Origin: Pristionchus mayeri
Lineage: Eukaryota > Nematoda > Chromadorea > Rhabditida > Neodiplogasteridae
Reading direction: 5' to 3'
Assembly (NCBI GenBank): GCA_036245805.1
Contig: BTRK01000001.1
Coordinates: forward strand, 31,320,758 to 31,384,757
Length of the DNA stretch: 64,000 nucleotides
Shown here: positions 47,859 through 62,890 of the stretch, piece after piece
Layout of the letters: every line of letters starts with the position of its first letter
Numbering within the stretch: the stretch's first letter is position 1
Notes under the pieces: model-generated
What the model saw: the letters and a program-made list of their open reading frames with translations, nothing else
Database searches by the model: none
Told to the model about the DNA's origin: nothing
Position numbers and translations under genes: made by a program

Positions 47859-50800
47859 GATGCATATGTTCAGAAAGGCAGGCCAGATGAGAACCTATAG
47901 GATGCATATGTTCAGAAAGTCAGGCCAGATGAGAACCTATAGGATGCATATGTTCAGAAAGTCACGCCAGATGAGAACCTATAGGATGCATATGTTCAGA
48001 AAGTCACGCCAGATGAGAACCTATAGGATGCATATGTTCAGAAAGTCAGGCCAGATGAGAACCTACAGGATGCATGTTCAGAAAGGCAGGCCAGATGAGA
48101 ACCTATAGGATTCATATGTTCAGAAAGTCAGGCCAGATGAGAACCTATAGGATGCATGTTCAGAAAGTCAGGCCAGATGAGAACCTATAGGATGCATATG
48201 TTCAGAAAGGCAGGCCAGATGAGAACCTATAGGATGCATATGTTCAGAAAGTCAGGCCAGATGAGAACCTATAGGATGCATATGTTTAGAAAGTCACGCC
48301 AGATGAGAACCTATAGGATGCATATGTTCAGAAAGTCACGCCAGATGAGAACCTATAGGATTCATATGTTCAGAAAGTCACGCCAGATGAGAACCTATAG
48401 GATGCATATGTTCAGAAAGTTAGGCCGGATGAGAACCTATAGGATGCATATGTTCAGAAAGTTAGGCCGGATGAGAACCTATAGGATGCATATGTTCAGA
48501 AAGTCAGGCCAGATGAGAACCTATAGGATGCATATGTTCAGAAAGTCACGCCAGATGAGAACCTATAGGATTCATATGTTCAGAAAGTCACGCCAGATGA
48601 GAACCTATAGGATGCATATGTTCAGAAAGTTAGGCCGGATGAGAACCTATAGGATGCATATGTTCAGAAAGTCAGGCCAGATGAGAACCTATAGGATGCA
48701 TATGTTCAGAAAGTTAGGCCGGATGAGAACCTATAGGATGCATATGTTCAGAAAGTCAGGCCAGATGAGAACCTATAGGATGCATATGTTCAGAAAGTCA
48801 GGCCAGATGAGAACCTATAGGATGCATATGTTCAGAAAGTCACGCCAGATGAGAACCTATAGGATGCATATGTTCAGAAAGGCAGGCCAGATGAGAACCT
48901 ATAGGATGCATATGTTCAGAAAGTCAGGCCAGATGAGAACCTATAGGATGCATATGTTCAGAAAGTCACGCCAGATGAGAACCTATAGGATGCATATGTT
49001 CAGAAAGTCACGCCAGATGAGAACCTATAGGATGCATATGTTCAGAAAGTCAGGCCAGATGAGAACCTACAGGATGCATGTTCAGAAAGGCAGGCCAGAT
49101 GAGAACCTATAGGATTCATATGTTCAGAAAGTCACGCCAGATGAGAACCTATAGGATGCATATGTTCAGAAAGTTAGGCCGGATGAGAACCTATAGGATG
49201 CATATGTTCAGAAAGTCAGGCCAGATGAGAACCTATAGGATGCATATGTTCAGAAAGTTAGGCCGGATGAGAACCTATAGGATGCATATGTTCAGAAAGT
49301 CAGGCCAGATGAGAACCTATAGGATGCATATGTTCAGAAAGTCACGCCAGATGAGAACCTATAGGATGCATATGTTCAGAAAGTCACGCCAGATGAGAAC
49401 TTATAGGATGCATATGTTCAGAAAGTCAGGCCAGATGAGAACCTATAGGGTGCATGTTCAGAAAGTCAGGCCAGATGAGAACCTATAGGATGCATATGTT
49501 CAGAAAGGCAGGCCAGATGAGAACCTATAGGATGCATATGTTCAGAAAGTCACGCCAGATGAGAACCTATAGCATGCATATGTTCAGAAAGTCACGCCAG
49601 ATGAGAACTTATAGGATGCATATCTTCAGAAAGTCAGGCCAGATGAGAACCTATAGGATGCATGTTCAGAAAGTCAGGCTAGATGAGAACCTATAGGATG
49701 CATATGTTCAGAAAGGCAGGCCAGATGAGAACCTATAGGATGCATATGTTCAGAAAGTCAGGCCAGATGAGAACCTATAGGATGCATATGTTCAGAAAGT
49801 CACGCCAGATGAGAACCTATAGGATGCATATGTTCAGAAAGTCACGCCAAATGAGAACCTATAGGATGCATATGTTCAGAAAGTCACGCCAGATGAGAAC
49901 CTATAGGATGCATATGTTCAGAAAGTGAGGCCAGATGAGAACCTACAGGATGCATGTTCAGAAAGGCAGGCCAGATGAGAACATATAGGATTCATATGTT
50001 CAGAAAGTCACGCCAGATGAGAACCTATAGGATGCATATGTTCAGAAAGTTAGGCCGGATGAGAACCTATAGGATGCATATGTTCAGAAAGTCAGGCCAG
50101 ATGAGAACCTATAGGATGCATATGTTGAGAAAGTTAGGCCGGATGAGAACCTATAGGATGCATATGTTCAGAAAGTTAGGCCGGATGAGAACCTATAGGA
50201 TGCATATGTTCAGAAAGTCACGCCAGATGAGAACCTATAGGATTCATATGTTCAGAAAGTCACGCCAGATGAGAACCTATAGGATGCATATGTTGAGAAA
50301 GTTAGGCCGGATGAGAACCTATAGGATGCATATGTTCAGAAAGTCAGGCCAGATGAGAACCTATAGGATGCATATGTTGAGAAAGTTAGGCCGGATGAGA
50401 ACCTATAGGATGCATATGTTCAGAAAGTCAGGCCAGATGAGAACCTATAGGATGCATATGTTCAGAAAGTCAGGCCAGATGAGAACCTATAGGATGCATA
50501 TGTTCAGAAAGTCACGCCAGATGAGAACCTATAGGATGCATATGTTCAGAAAGTCACGCCAGATGAGAACTTATAGGATGCATATGTTCAGAAAGTCAGG
50601 CCAGATGAGAACCTATAGGATGCATGTTCAGAAAGTCAGGCTAGATGAGAACCTATAGGATGCATATGTTCAGAAAGGCAGGCCAGATGAGAACCTATAG
50701 GATGCATATGTTCAGAAAGTCAGGCCAGATGAGAACCTATAGGATGCATATGTTCAGAAAGTCACGCCAGATGAGAACCTATAGGATGCATATGTTCAGA

Positions 50801-52671
50801 AAGTCACGCCAAATGAGAACCTATAGGATGCATATGTTCAGAAAGTCACGCCAGATGAGAACCTATAGGATGCATATGTTCAGAAAGTGAGGCCAGATGA
50901 GAACCTACAGGATGCATGTTCAGAAAGGCAGGCCAGATGAGAACATATAGGATTCATATGTTCAGAAAGTCACGCCAGATGAGAACCTATAGGATGCATA
51001 TGTTGAGAAAGTTAGGCCGGATGAGAACCTATAGGATGCATATGTTCAGAAAGTCAGGCCAGATGAGAACCTATAGGATGCATATGTTGAGAAAGTTAGG
51101 CCGGATGAGAACCTATAGGATGCATATGTTCAGAAAGTCAGGCCAGATGAGAACCTATAGGATGCATATGTTCAGAAAGTCAGGCGAGATGAGAACCTAT
51201 AGGATGCATATGTTCAGAAAGTCACGCCAGATGAGAACCTATAGGATGCATATGTTCAGAAAGTTAGGCCGGATGAGAACCTATAGGATGCATATGTTCA
51301 GAAAGTTAGGCCGGATGAGAACCTATAGGATGCATATGTTCAGAAAGTCACGCCAGATGAGAACCTATAGGATTCATATGTTCAGAAAGTCACGCCAGAT
51401 GAGAACCTATAGGATGCATATGTTGAGAAAGTTAGGCCGGATGAGAACCTATAGGATGCATATGTTCAGAAAGTCAGGCCAGATGAGAACCTATAGGATG
51501 CATATGTTGATAAAGTTAGGCCGGATGAGAACCTATAGGATGCATATGTTCAGAAAGTCAGGCCAGATGAGAACCTATAGGATGCATATGTTCAGAAAGT
51601 CAGGCCAGATGAGAACCTATAGGATGCATATGTTCAGAAAGTCACGCCAGATGAGAACCTATAGGATGCATATGTTCAGAAAGTCACGCCAGATGAGAAC
51701 TTATAGGATGCATATGTTCAGAAAGTCAGGCCAGATGAGAACCTATAGGATGCATGTTCAGAAAGTCAGGCTAGATGAGAACCTATAGGATGCATATGTT
51801 CAGAAAGGCAGGCCAGATGAGAACCTATAGGATGCATATGTTCAGAAAGTCAGGCCAGATGAGAACCTATAGGATGCATATGTTCAGAAAGTCACGCCAG
51901 ATGAGAACCTATAGGATGCATATGTTCAGAAAGTCACGCCAGATGAGAACCTATAGGATGCATATGTTCAGAAAGTCACGCCAAATGAGAACCTATAGGA
52001 TGCATATGTTCAGAAAGTCACGCCAGATGAGAACCTATAGGATGCATATGTTCAGAAAGTGAGGCCAGATGAGAACCTACAGGATGCATGTTCAGAAAGG
52101 CAGGCCAGATGAGAACATATAGGATTCATATGTTCAGAAAGTCACGCCAGATGAGAACCTATAGGATGCATATGTTCAGAAAGTTAGGCCGGATGAGAAC
52201 CTATAGGATGCATATGTTCAGAAAGTCAGGCCAGATGAGAACCTATAGGATGCATATGTTGAGAAAGTTAGGCCGGATGAGAACCTATAGGATGCATATG
52301 TTCAGAAAGTCAGGCCAGATGAGAACCTATAGGATGCATATGTTCAGAAAGTCAGGCCAGATGAGAACCTATAGGATGCATATGTTCAGAAAGTCACGCC
52401 AGATGAGAACTTATAGGATGCATATGTTCAGAAAGTCACGCCAGATGAGAACCTATAGGATGCATATGTTCAGAAAGTCAGGCCAGATGAGAACCTATAG
52501 GGTGCATGTTCAGAAAGTCAGGCCAGATGAGAACCTATAGGATGCATATGTTCAGAAAGTCACGCCAGATGAGAACCTATAGGATGCATATGTTCAGAAA
52601 GTCACGCCAGATGAGAACTTATAGGATGCATATGTTCAGAAAGTCAGGCCAGATGAGAACCTATAGGGTGC

Positions 52672-55600
52672 ATGTTCAGAAAGTCAGGCCAGATGAGAAC
52701 CTATAGGATGCATATGTTCAGAAAGGCAGGCCAGATGAGAACCTATAGGATGCATATGTTCAGAAAGTCAGGCCAGATGAGAACCTATAGGATGCATATG
52801 TTCAGAAAGTCACGCCAGATGAGAACCTATAGGATGCATATGTTCAGAAAGTCACGCCAGATGAGAACCTATAGGATGCATATGTTCAGAAAGTCACGCC
52901 AGATGAGAACCTATATGATGCATATGTTCAGAAAGTCACGCCAGATGAGAACCTACAGGATGCATATGTTCAGAAAGTCAGGCCAGATGAGAACCTACAG
53001 GATGCATGTTCAGAAAGGCAGGCCAGATGAGAACCTATAGGATTCATATGTTCAGAAAGTCACGCCAGATGAGAACCTATAGGATGCATATGTTCAGAAA
53101 GTTAGGCCGGATGAGAACCTATAGGATGCATATGTTCAGAAAGTCACGCCAGATGAGAACCTATAGGATTCATATGTTCAGAAAGTCACGCCAGATGAGA
53201 ACCTATAGGATGCATATGTTGAGAAAGTTAGGCCGGATGAGAACCTATAGGATGCATATGTTCAGAAAGTCAGGCCAGATGAGAACCTATAGGATGCATA
53301 TGTTGAGAAAGTTAGGCCGGATGAGAACCTATAGGATGCATATGTTCAGAAAGTCAGGCCAGATGAGAACCTATAGGATGCATATGTTCAGAAAGTCAGG
53401 CCAGATGAGAACCTATAGGATGCATATGTTCAGAAAGTCACGCCAGATGAGAACCTATAGGATGCATATGTTCAGAAAGTCACGCCAGATGAGAACTTAT
53501 AGGATGCATATGTTCAGAAAGTCAGGCCAGATGAGAACCTATAGGATGCATGTTCAGAAAGTCAGGCCAGATGAGAACCTATAGGATGCATATGTTCAGA
53601 AAGGCAGGCCAGATGAGAACCTATAGGATGCATATGTTCAGAAAGTCAGGCCAGATGAGAACCTATAGGATGCATATGTTCAGAAAGTCACGCCAGATGA
53701 GAACCTATAGGATGCATATGTTCAGAAAGTCACGCCAGATGAGAACCTATAGGATGCATATGTTCAGAAAGTCACGCCAGATGAGAACCTATAGGATGCA
53801 TATGTTCAGAAAGTCACGCCAGATGAGAACTTATAGGATGCATATGTTCAGAAAGTCAGGCCAGATGAGAACCTATAGGATGCATGTTCAGAAAGTCAGG
53901 CCAGATGAGAACCTATAGGATGCATATGTTCAGAAAGGCAGGCCAGATGAGAACCTATAGGATGCATATGTTCAGAAAGTCAGGCCAGATGAGAACCTAT
54001 AGGATGCATATGTTCAGAAAGTCACGCCAGATGAGAACCTACAGGATGCATGTTCAGAAAGGCAGGCCAGATGAGAACCTATAGGATGCATATGTTGAGA
54101 AAGTTAGGCCGGATGAGAACCTATAGGATGCATATGTTCAGAAAGTCAGGCCAGATGAGAACCTATAGGATGCATATGTTCAGAAAGTCAGGCCAGATGA
54201 GAACCTATAGGGTGCATGTTCAGAAAGTCAGGCCAGATGAGAACCTATAGGATGCATATGTTCAGAAAGTCAGGCCAGATGAGAACCTATAGGGTGCATG
54301 TTCAGAAAGTCAGGCCAGATGAGAACCTATAGGATGCATATGTTCAGAAAGGCAGGCCAGATGAGAACCTATAGGATGCATATGTTCAGAAAGTCAGGCC
54401 AGATGAGAACCTATAGGATGCATATGTTCAGAAAGTCACGCCAGATGAGAACTTATAGGATGCATATGTTCAGAAAGTCAGGCCAGATGAGAACCTATAG
54501 GGTGCATGTTCAGAAAGTCAGGCCAGATGAGAACCTATAGGATGCATATGTTCAGAAAGGCAGGCCAGATGAGAACCTATAGGATGCATATGTTCAGAAA
54601 GTCAGGCCAGATGAGAACCTATAGGATGCATATGTTCAGAAAGTCACGCCAGATGAGAACCTATAGGATGCATATGTTCAGAAAGTCACGCCAGATGAGA
54701 ACCTATAGGATGCATATGTTCAGAAAGTCACGCCAGATGAGAACCTATATGATGCATATGTTCAGAAAGTCACGCCAGATGAGAACCTACAGGATGCATA
54801 TGTTCAGAAAGTCAGGCCAGATGAGAACCTACAGGATGCATGTTCAGAAAGGCAGGCCAGATGAGAACCTATAGGATTCATATGTTCAGAAAGTCACGCC
54901 AGATGAGAACCTATAGGATGCATATGTTCAGAAAGTTAGGCCGGATGAGAACCTATAGGATGCATATGTTCAGAAAGTCACGCCAGATGAGAACCTATAG
55001 GATTCATATGTTCAGAAAGTCACGCCAGATGAGAACCTATAGGATGCATATGTTGAGAAAGTTAGGCCGGATGAGAACCTATAGGATGCATATGTTCAGA
55101 AAGTCAGGCCAGATGAGAACCTATAGGATGCATATGTTGAGAAAGTTAGGCCGGATGAGAACCTATAGGATGCATATGTTCAGAAAGTCAGGCCAGATGA
55201 GAACCTATAGGATGCATATGTTCAGAAAGTCAGGCCAGATGAGAACCTATAGGATGCATATGTTCAGAAAGTCACGCCAGATGAGAACCTATAGGATGCA
55301 TATGTTCAGAAAGTCACGCCAGATGAGAACTTATAGGATGCATATGTTCAGAAAGTCAGGCCAGATGAGAACCTATAGGATGCATGTTCAGAAAGTCAGG
55401 CCAGATGAGAACCTATAGGATGCATATGTTCAGAAAGGCAGGCCAGATGAGAACCTATAGGATGCATATGTTCAGAAAGTCAGGCCAGATGAGAACCTAT
55501 AGGATGCATATGTTCAGAAAGTCACGCCAGATGAGAACCTATAGGATGCATATGTTCAGAAAGTCACGCCAGATGAGAACCTATAGGATGCATATGTTCA

Positions 55601-56339
55601 GAAAGTCACGCCAGATGAGAACCTATAGGATGCATATGTTCAGAAAGTCACGCCAGATGAGAACTTATAGGATGCATATGTTCAGAAAGTCAGGCCAGAT
55701 GAGAACCTATAGGATGCATGTTCAGAAAGTCAGGCCAGATGAGAACCTATAGGATGCATATGTTCAGAAAGGCAGGCCAGATGAGAACCTATAGGATGCA
55801 TATGTTCAGAAAGTCAGGCCAGATGAGAACCTATAGGATGCATATGTTCAGAAAGTCACGCCAGATGAGAACCTACAGGATGCATGTTCAGAAAGGCAGG
55901 CCAGATGAGAACCTATAGGATGCATATGTTGAGAAAGTTAGGCCGGATGAGAACCTATAGGATGCATATGTTCAGAAAGTCAGGCCAGATGAGAACCTAT
56001 AGGATGCATATGTTCAGAAAGTCAGGCCAGATGAGAACCTATAGGATGCATATGTTGAGAAAGTTAGGCCGGATGAGAACCTATAGGATGCATATGTTCA
56101 GAAAGTCAGGCCAGATGAGAACCTATAGGATTCATATGTTCAGAAAGTCAGGCCAGATGAGAACCTATAGGATGCATATGTTGAGAAAGTTAGGCCGGAT
56201 GAGAACCTATAGGATGCATATGTTCAGAAAGTCAGGCCAGATGAGAACCTATAGGATGCATATGTTGAGAAAGTTAGGCCGTATGAGAACCTATAGGATG
56301 CATATGTTCAGAAAGTCAGGCCTGATGAGAACCTATAGG
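52672..56339 (+). repeat. Tandem pair of 1834-bp higher-order repeat
   Basis: Landmarks at 52672, 53006, 53550, 53884 and 54050 recur at 54506, 54840, 55384, 55718 and 55884. The rare CTATATGATGC at 52911 recurs at 54745. All offsets are exactly 1834 bp, so this is a recent local duplication. Confidence 0.82.
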
Positions 56340-59300
56340 ATGCATATGTTCAGAAAGTCAGGCCAGATGAGAACCTATAGGATGCATATGTTCAGAAAGT
56401 CAGGCCAGATGAGAACCTATAGGATGCATATGTTGAGAAAGTTAGGCCGGATGAGAACCTATAGGATGCATATGTTCAGAAAGTCAGGCCAGATGAGAAC
56501 CTATAGGATGCATGTTCAGAAAGTTAGGCCGGATGAGAACCTACAGGATGCATGTTCAGAAAGGCAGGCCAGATGAGAACCTATAGGATGCATATGTTGA
56601 GAAAGTTAGGCCGGATGAGAACCTATAGGATGCATATGTTCAGAAAGTCAGGCCAGATGAGAACCTACAGGATGCATGTTCAGAAAGGCAGGCCAGATGA
56701 GAACCTATAGGATTCATATGTTCAGAAAGTCACGCCAGATGAGAACCTATAGGATGCATATGTTCAGAAAGTCAGGCCAGATGAGAACCTATAGGATGCA
56801 TATGTTGAGAAAGTTAGGCCGGATGAGAACCTATAGGATGCATATGTTCAGAAAGTCAGGCCAGATGAGAACCTATAGGATGCATATGTTCAGAAAGTCA
56901 GGCCAGATGAGAACCTATAGGATGCATATGTTCAGAAAGTCACGCCAGATGAGAACTTATAGGATGCATATGTTCAGAAAGTCAGGCCAGATGAGAACCT
57001 ATAGGATGCATGTTCAGAAAGTCAGGCCAGATGAGAACCTATAGGATGCATATGTTCAGAAAGGCAGGCCAGATGAGAACCTATAGGATGCATATGTTCA
57101 GAAAGTCAGGCCAGATGAGAACCTATAGGATGCATATGTTTAGAAAGTCACGCCAGATGAGAACCTATAGGATGCATATGTTCAGAAAGTCACGCCAGAT
57201 GAGAACCTATAGGATGCATATGTTCAGAAAGTCACGCCAAATGAGAACCTATAGGATGCATATGTTCAGAAAGTCACGCCAGATGAGAACCTACAGGATG
57301 CATATGTTCAGAAAGTCAGGCCAGATGAGAACCTACAGGATGCATGTTCAGAAAGGCAGGCCAGATGAGAACCTATAGGATTCATATGTTCAGAAAGTCA
57401 CGCCAGATGAGAGCCTATAGGATGCATATGTTCAGAAAGTTAGGCCGGATGAGAACCTATAGGATGCATATGTTCAGAAAGTCACGCCAGATGAGAACCT
57501 ATAGGATTCATATGTTCAGAAAGTCACGCCAGATGAGAACCTATAGGATGCATATGTTCAGAAAGTTAGGCCGGATGAGAACCTATAGGATGCATATGTT
57601 CAGAAAGTCAGGCCAGATGAGAACCTATAGGATGCATATGTTCAGAAAGTTAGGCCGGATGAGAACCTATAGGATGCATATGTTCAGAAAGTCAGGCCAG
57701 ATGAGAACCTATAGGATGCATATGTTCAGAAAGTCAGGCCAGATGAGAACCTATAGGATGCATATGTTCAGAAAGTCACGCCAGATGAGAACCTATAGGA
57801 TGCATATGTTCAGAAAGTCACGCCAGATGAGAACCTATAGGATGCATATGTTCAGAAAGTCACGCCAAATGAGAACCTATAGAATGCATATGTTCAGAAA
57901 GTCACGCCAGATGAGAACCTACAGGATGCATATGTTCAGAAAGTCACGCCAGATGAGAACCTATAGGATGCATATGTTCAGAAAGTTAGGCCGGATGAGA
58001 ACCTATAGGATGCATATGTTCAGAAAGTCAGGCCAGATGAGAACCTATAGGATGCATATGTTCAGAAAGTTAGGCCGGATGAGAACCTATAGGATGCATA
58101 TGTTCAGAAAGTCAGGGCAGATGAGAACCTATAGGATGCATATGTTCAGAAAGTCAGGCCAGATGAGAACCTATAGGATGCATATGTCCAGAAAGTCACG
58201 CCAGATGAGAACCTATAGGATGCATATGTTCAGAAAGTCACGCCAGATGAGAACTTATAGGATGCATATGTTCAGAAAGTCAGGCCAGATGAGAACCTAT
58301 AGGATGCATGTTCAGAAAGTCAGGCCAGATGAGAACCTATAGGATGCATATGTTCAGAAAGGCAGGCCAGATGAGAACCTATAGGATGCATATGTTCAGA
58401 AAGTCAGGCCAGATGAGAACCTATAGGATGCATATGTTCAGAAAGTCACGCCAGATGAGAACCTATAGGATGCATATGTTCAGAAAGTCACGCCAGATGA
58501 GAACCTATAGGATGCATATGTTCAGAAAGTCACGCCAAATGAGAACCTATAGAATGCATATGTTCAGAAAGTCACGCCAGATGAGAACCTACAGGATGCA
58601 TATGTTCAGAAAGTCACGCCAGATGAGAACCTATAGGATGCATATGTTCAGAAAGTTAGGCCGGATGAGAACCTATAGGATGCATATGTTCAGAAAGTCA
58701 GGCCAGATGAGAACCTATAGGATGCATATGTTCAGAAAGTTAGGCCGGATGAGAACCTATAGGATGCATATGTTCAGAAAGTCAGGGCAGATGAGAACCT
58801 ATAGGATGCATATGTTCAGAAAGTCAGGCCAGATGAGAACCTATAGGATGCATATGTCCAGAAAGTCACGCCAGATGAGAACCTATAGGATGCATATGTT
58901 CAGAAAGTCACGCCAGATGAGAACTTATAGGATGCATATGTTCAGAAAGTCAGGCCAGATGAGAACCTATAGGATGCATGTTCAGAAAGTCAGGCCAGAT
59001 GAGAACCTATAGGATGCATATGTTCAGAAAGGCAGGCCAGATGAGAACCTATAGGATGCATATGTTCAGAAAGTCAGGCCAGATGAGAACCTATAGGATG
59101 CATATGTTCAGAAAGTCACGCCAGATGAGAACCTATAGGATGCATATGTTCAGAAAGTCACGCCAGATGAGAACCTATAGGATGCATATGTTCAGAAAGT
59201 CACGCCAGATGAGAACCTACAGGATGCATATGTTCAGAAAGTCAGGCCAGATGAGAACCTATAGGATGCATATGTTCAGAAAGTTAGGCCGGATGAGAAC

Positions 59301-60653
59301 CTATAGGATGCATATGTTCAGAAAGTCAGGCCAGATGAGAACCTATAGGATGCATATGTTCAGAAAGTCAGGCCAGATGAGAACCTATAGGATGCATATG
59401 TTCAGAAAGTCACGCCAGATGAGAACCTATAGGATGCATATGTTCAGAAAGTCACGCCAGATGAGAACCTATAGGATGCATATGTTCAGAAAGTCACGCC
59501 AAATGAGAACCTATAGAATGCATATGTTCAGAAAGTCACGCCAGATGAGAACCTACAGGATGCATATGTTCAGAAAGTCACGCCAGATGAGAACCTATAG
59601 GATGCATATGTTCAGAAAGTTAGGCCGGATGAGAACCTATAGGATGCATATGTTCAGAAAGTCAGGCCAGATGAGAACCTATAGGATGCATATGTTCAGA
59701 AAGTTAGGCCGGATGAGAACCTATAGGATGCATATGTTCAGAAAGTCAGGGCAGATGAGAACCTATAGGATGCATATGTTCAGAAAGTCAGGCCAGATGA
59801 GAACCTATAGGATGCATATGTCCAGAAAGTCACGCCAGATGAGAACCTATAGGATGCATATGTTCAGAAAGTCACGCCAGATGAGAACTTATAGGATGCA
59901 TATGTTCAGAAAGTCAGGCCAGATGAGAACCTATAGGATGCATGTTCAGAAAGTCAGGCCAGATGAGAACCTATAGGATGCATATGTTCAGAAAGGCAGG
60001 CCAGATGAGAACCTATAGGATGCATATGTTCAGAAAGTCAGGCCAGATGAGAACCTATAGGATGCATATGTTCAGAAAGTCACGCCAGATGAGAACCTAT
60101 AGGATGCATATGTTCAGAAAGTCACGCCAGATGAGAACCTATAGGATGCATATGTTCAGAAAGTCACGCCAGATGAGAACCTACAGGATGCATATGTTCA
60201 GAAAGTCAGGCCAGATGAGAACCTATAGGATGCATATGTTCAGAAAGTCACGCCAGATGAGAACCTATGGGATGCATATGTTCAGAAAGTCACGCCAGAT
60301 GAGAACCTATAGGATTCATATGTTCAGAAAGTCACGCCAGATGAGAACCTATAGGATTCATATGTTCAGAAAGTCACGCCAGATGAGAACCTATAGGATG
60401 CATATGTTCAGAAAGTCACGCCAGATGAGAACCTATAGGATGCATATGTTCAGAAAGTCACGCCAGATGAGAACCTATAGGATGCATATGTTCAGAAAGT
60501 CACGCCAGATGAGAACCTATAGGATGCATATGTTCAGAAAGTCACGCCAGATGAGAACCTATAGGATGCATATGTTCAGAAAGTCACGCCAGATGAGAAC
60601 TTATAGGATGCATATGTTCAGAAAGTCAGGCCAGATGAGAACCTATAGGATGC

Positions 60654-62890
60654 ATGTTCAGAAAGTCAGGCCAGATGAGAACCTATAGGATGCATATGTT
60701 CAGAAAGTCACGCCAGATGAGAACCTATAGGATGCATATGTTCATAAAGTCAGGCCAGATGAGAACCTATAGGATGCATATGTTCAGAAAGTCACGCCAG
60801 ATGAGAACCTACAGGATGCATATGTTCAGAAAGTCAGGCCAGATGAGAACCTACAGGATGCATGTTCAGAAAGGCAGGCCAGATGAGAACCTATAGGATG
60901 CATATGTTCAGAAAGTCAGGCCAGATGAGAACCTATAGGATGCATATGTTCAGAAAGTCACGCCAGATGAGAACCTATAGGATGCATATGTTCAGAAAGT
61001 CACGCCAGATGAGAACTTATAGGATGCATATGTTCAGAAAGTCAGGCCAGATGAGAACCTATAGGATGCATGTTCAGAAAGTCAGGCCAGATGAGAACCT
61101 ATAGGATGCATATGTTCAGAAAGGCAGGCCAGATGAGAACCTATAGGATGCATATGTTCAGAAAGTCAGGCCAGATGAGAACCTATAGGATGCATGTTCA
61201 GAAAGTCAGGAAAGATGAGAACCTACAGGATGCATGTTCAGAAAGTCAGGCCAGATGAGAACCGATATGATGCATGTTCAGAAAGTCAGACCAGATGAGA
61301 ACCTATAGGATGCATATGTTCAGAAAGTCAGGCCAGATGAGAACCTATAGGATGCATATGTTCAGAAAGTCACGCCAGATGAGAACCTATAGGATGCATA
61401 TGTTCAGAAAGTCACGCCAGATGAGAACCTACAGGATGCATATGTTCAGAAAGTCAGGCCAGATGAGAACCTATAGGATGCATATGTTCAGAAAGTCACG
61501 CCAGATGAGAACCTATGGGATGCATATGTTCAGAAAGTCACGCCAGATGAGAACCTATAGGATTCATATGTTCAGAAAGTCACGCCAGATGAGAACCTAT
61601 AGGATTCATATGTTCAGAAAGTCACGCCAGATGAGAACCTATAGGATGCATATGTTCAGAAAGTCACGCCAGATGAGAACCTATAGGATGCATATGTTCA
61701 GAAAGTCACGCCAGATGAGAACCTATAGGATGCATATGTTCAGAAAGTCACGCCAGATGAGAACCTATAGGATGCATATGTTCAGAAAGTCACGCCAGAT
61801 GAGAACCTATAGGATGCATATGTTCAGAAAGTCACGCCAGATGAGAACTTATAGGATGCATATGTTCAGAAAGTCAGGCCAGATGAGAACCTATAGGATG
61901 CATGTTCAGAAAGTCAGGCCAGATGAGAACCTATAGGATGCATATGTTCAGAAAGTCACGCCAGATGAGAACCTATAGGATGCATATGTTCATAAAGTCA
62001 GGCCAGATGAGAACCTATAGGATGCATATGTTCAGAAAGTCACGCCAGATGAGAACCTACAGGATGCATATGTTCAGAAAGTCAGGCCAGATGAGAACCT
62101 ATAGGATGCATATGTTCAGAAAGTCACGCCAGATGAGAACCTACAGGATGCATATGTTCAGAAAGTCAGGCCAGATGAGAACCTACAGGATGCATGTTCA
62201 GAAAGGCAGGCCAGATGAGAACCTATAGGATGCATATGTTCAGAAAGTCAGGCCAGATGAGAACCTATAGGATGCATATGTTCAGAAAGTCACGCCAGAT
62301 GAGAACCTATAGGATGCATATGTTCAGAAAGTCACGCCAGATGAGAACTTATAGGATGCATATGTTCAGAAAGTCAGGCCAGATGAGAACCTATAGGATG
62401 CATGTTCAGAAAGTCAGGCCAGATGAGAACCTATAGGATGCATATGTTCAGAAAGGCAGGCCAGATGAGAACCTATAGGATGCATATGTTCAGAAAGTCA
62501 GGCCAGATGAGAACCTATAGGATGCATGTTCAGAAAGTCAGGAAAGATGAGAACCTACAGGATGCATGTTCAGAAAGTCAGGCCAGATGAGAACCGATAT
62601 GATGCATGTTCAGAAAGTCAGACCAGATGAGAACCTATAGGATGCATATGTTCAGAAAGTCAGGCCAGATGAGAACCTATAGGATGCATATGTTCAGAAA
62701 GTCACGCCAGATGAGAACCTATAGGATGCATATGTTCAGAAAGTCACGCCAGATGAGAACCTATAGGATGCATATGTTCAGAAAGTCACGCCAGATGAGA
62801 ACCTATAGGATGCATATGTTCAGAAAGTCAGGCCAGATGAGAACCTATAGGATGCATGTTCAGAAAGTCAGGCCAGATGAGAACCTATAG
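60654..62890 (+). repeat. Overlapping 1248/1332-bp higher-order repeats
   Basis: The run at 60654 recurs at 61902 (1248 bp). Runs at 60862, 61070 and 61274 recur at 62194, 62402 and 62606 (1332 bp). The 84-bp change equals two extra 42-mers gained between 62030 and 62160. The rare CCTATGGGATG unit lies near 60266, 61514 and 63179. Confidence 0.75.
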
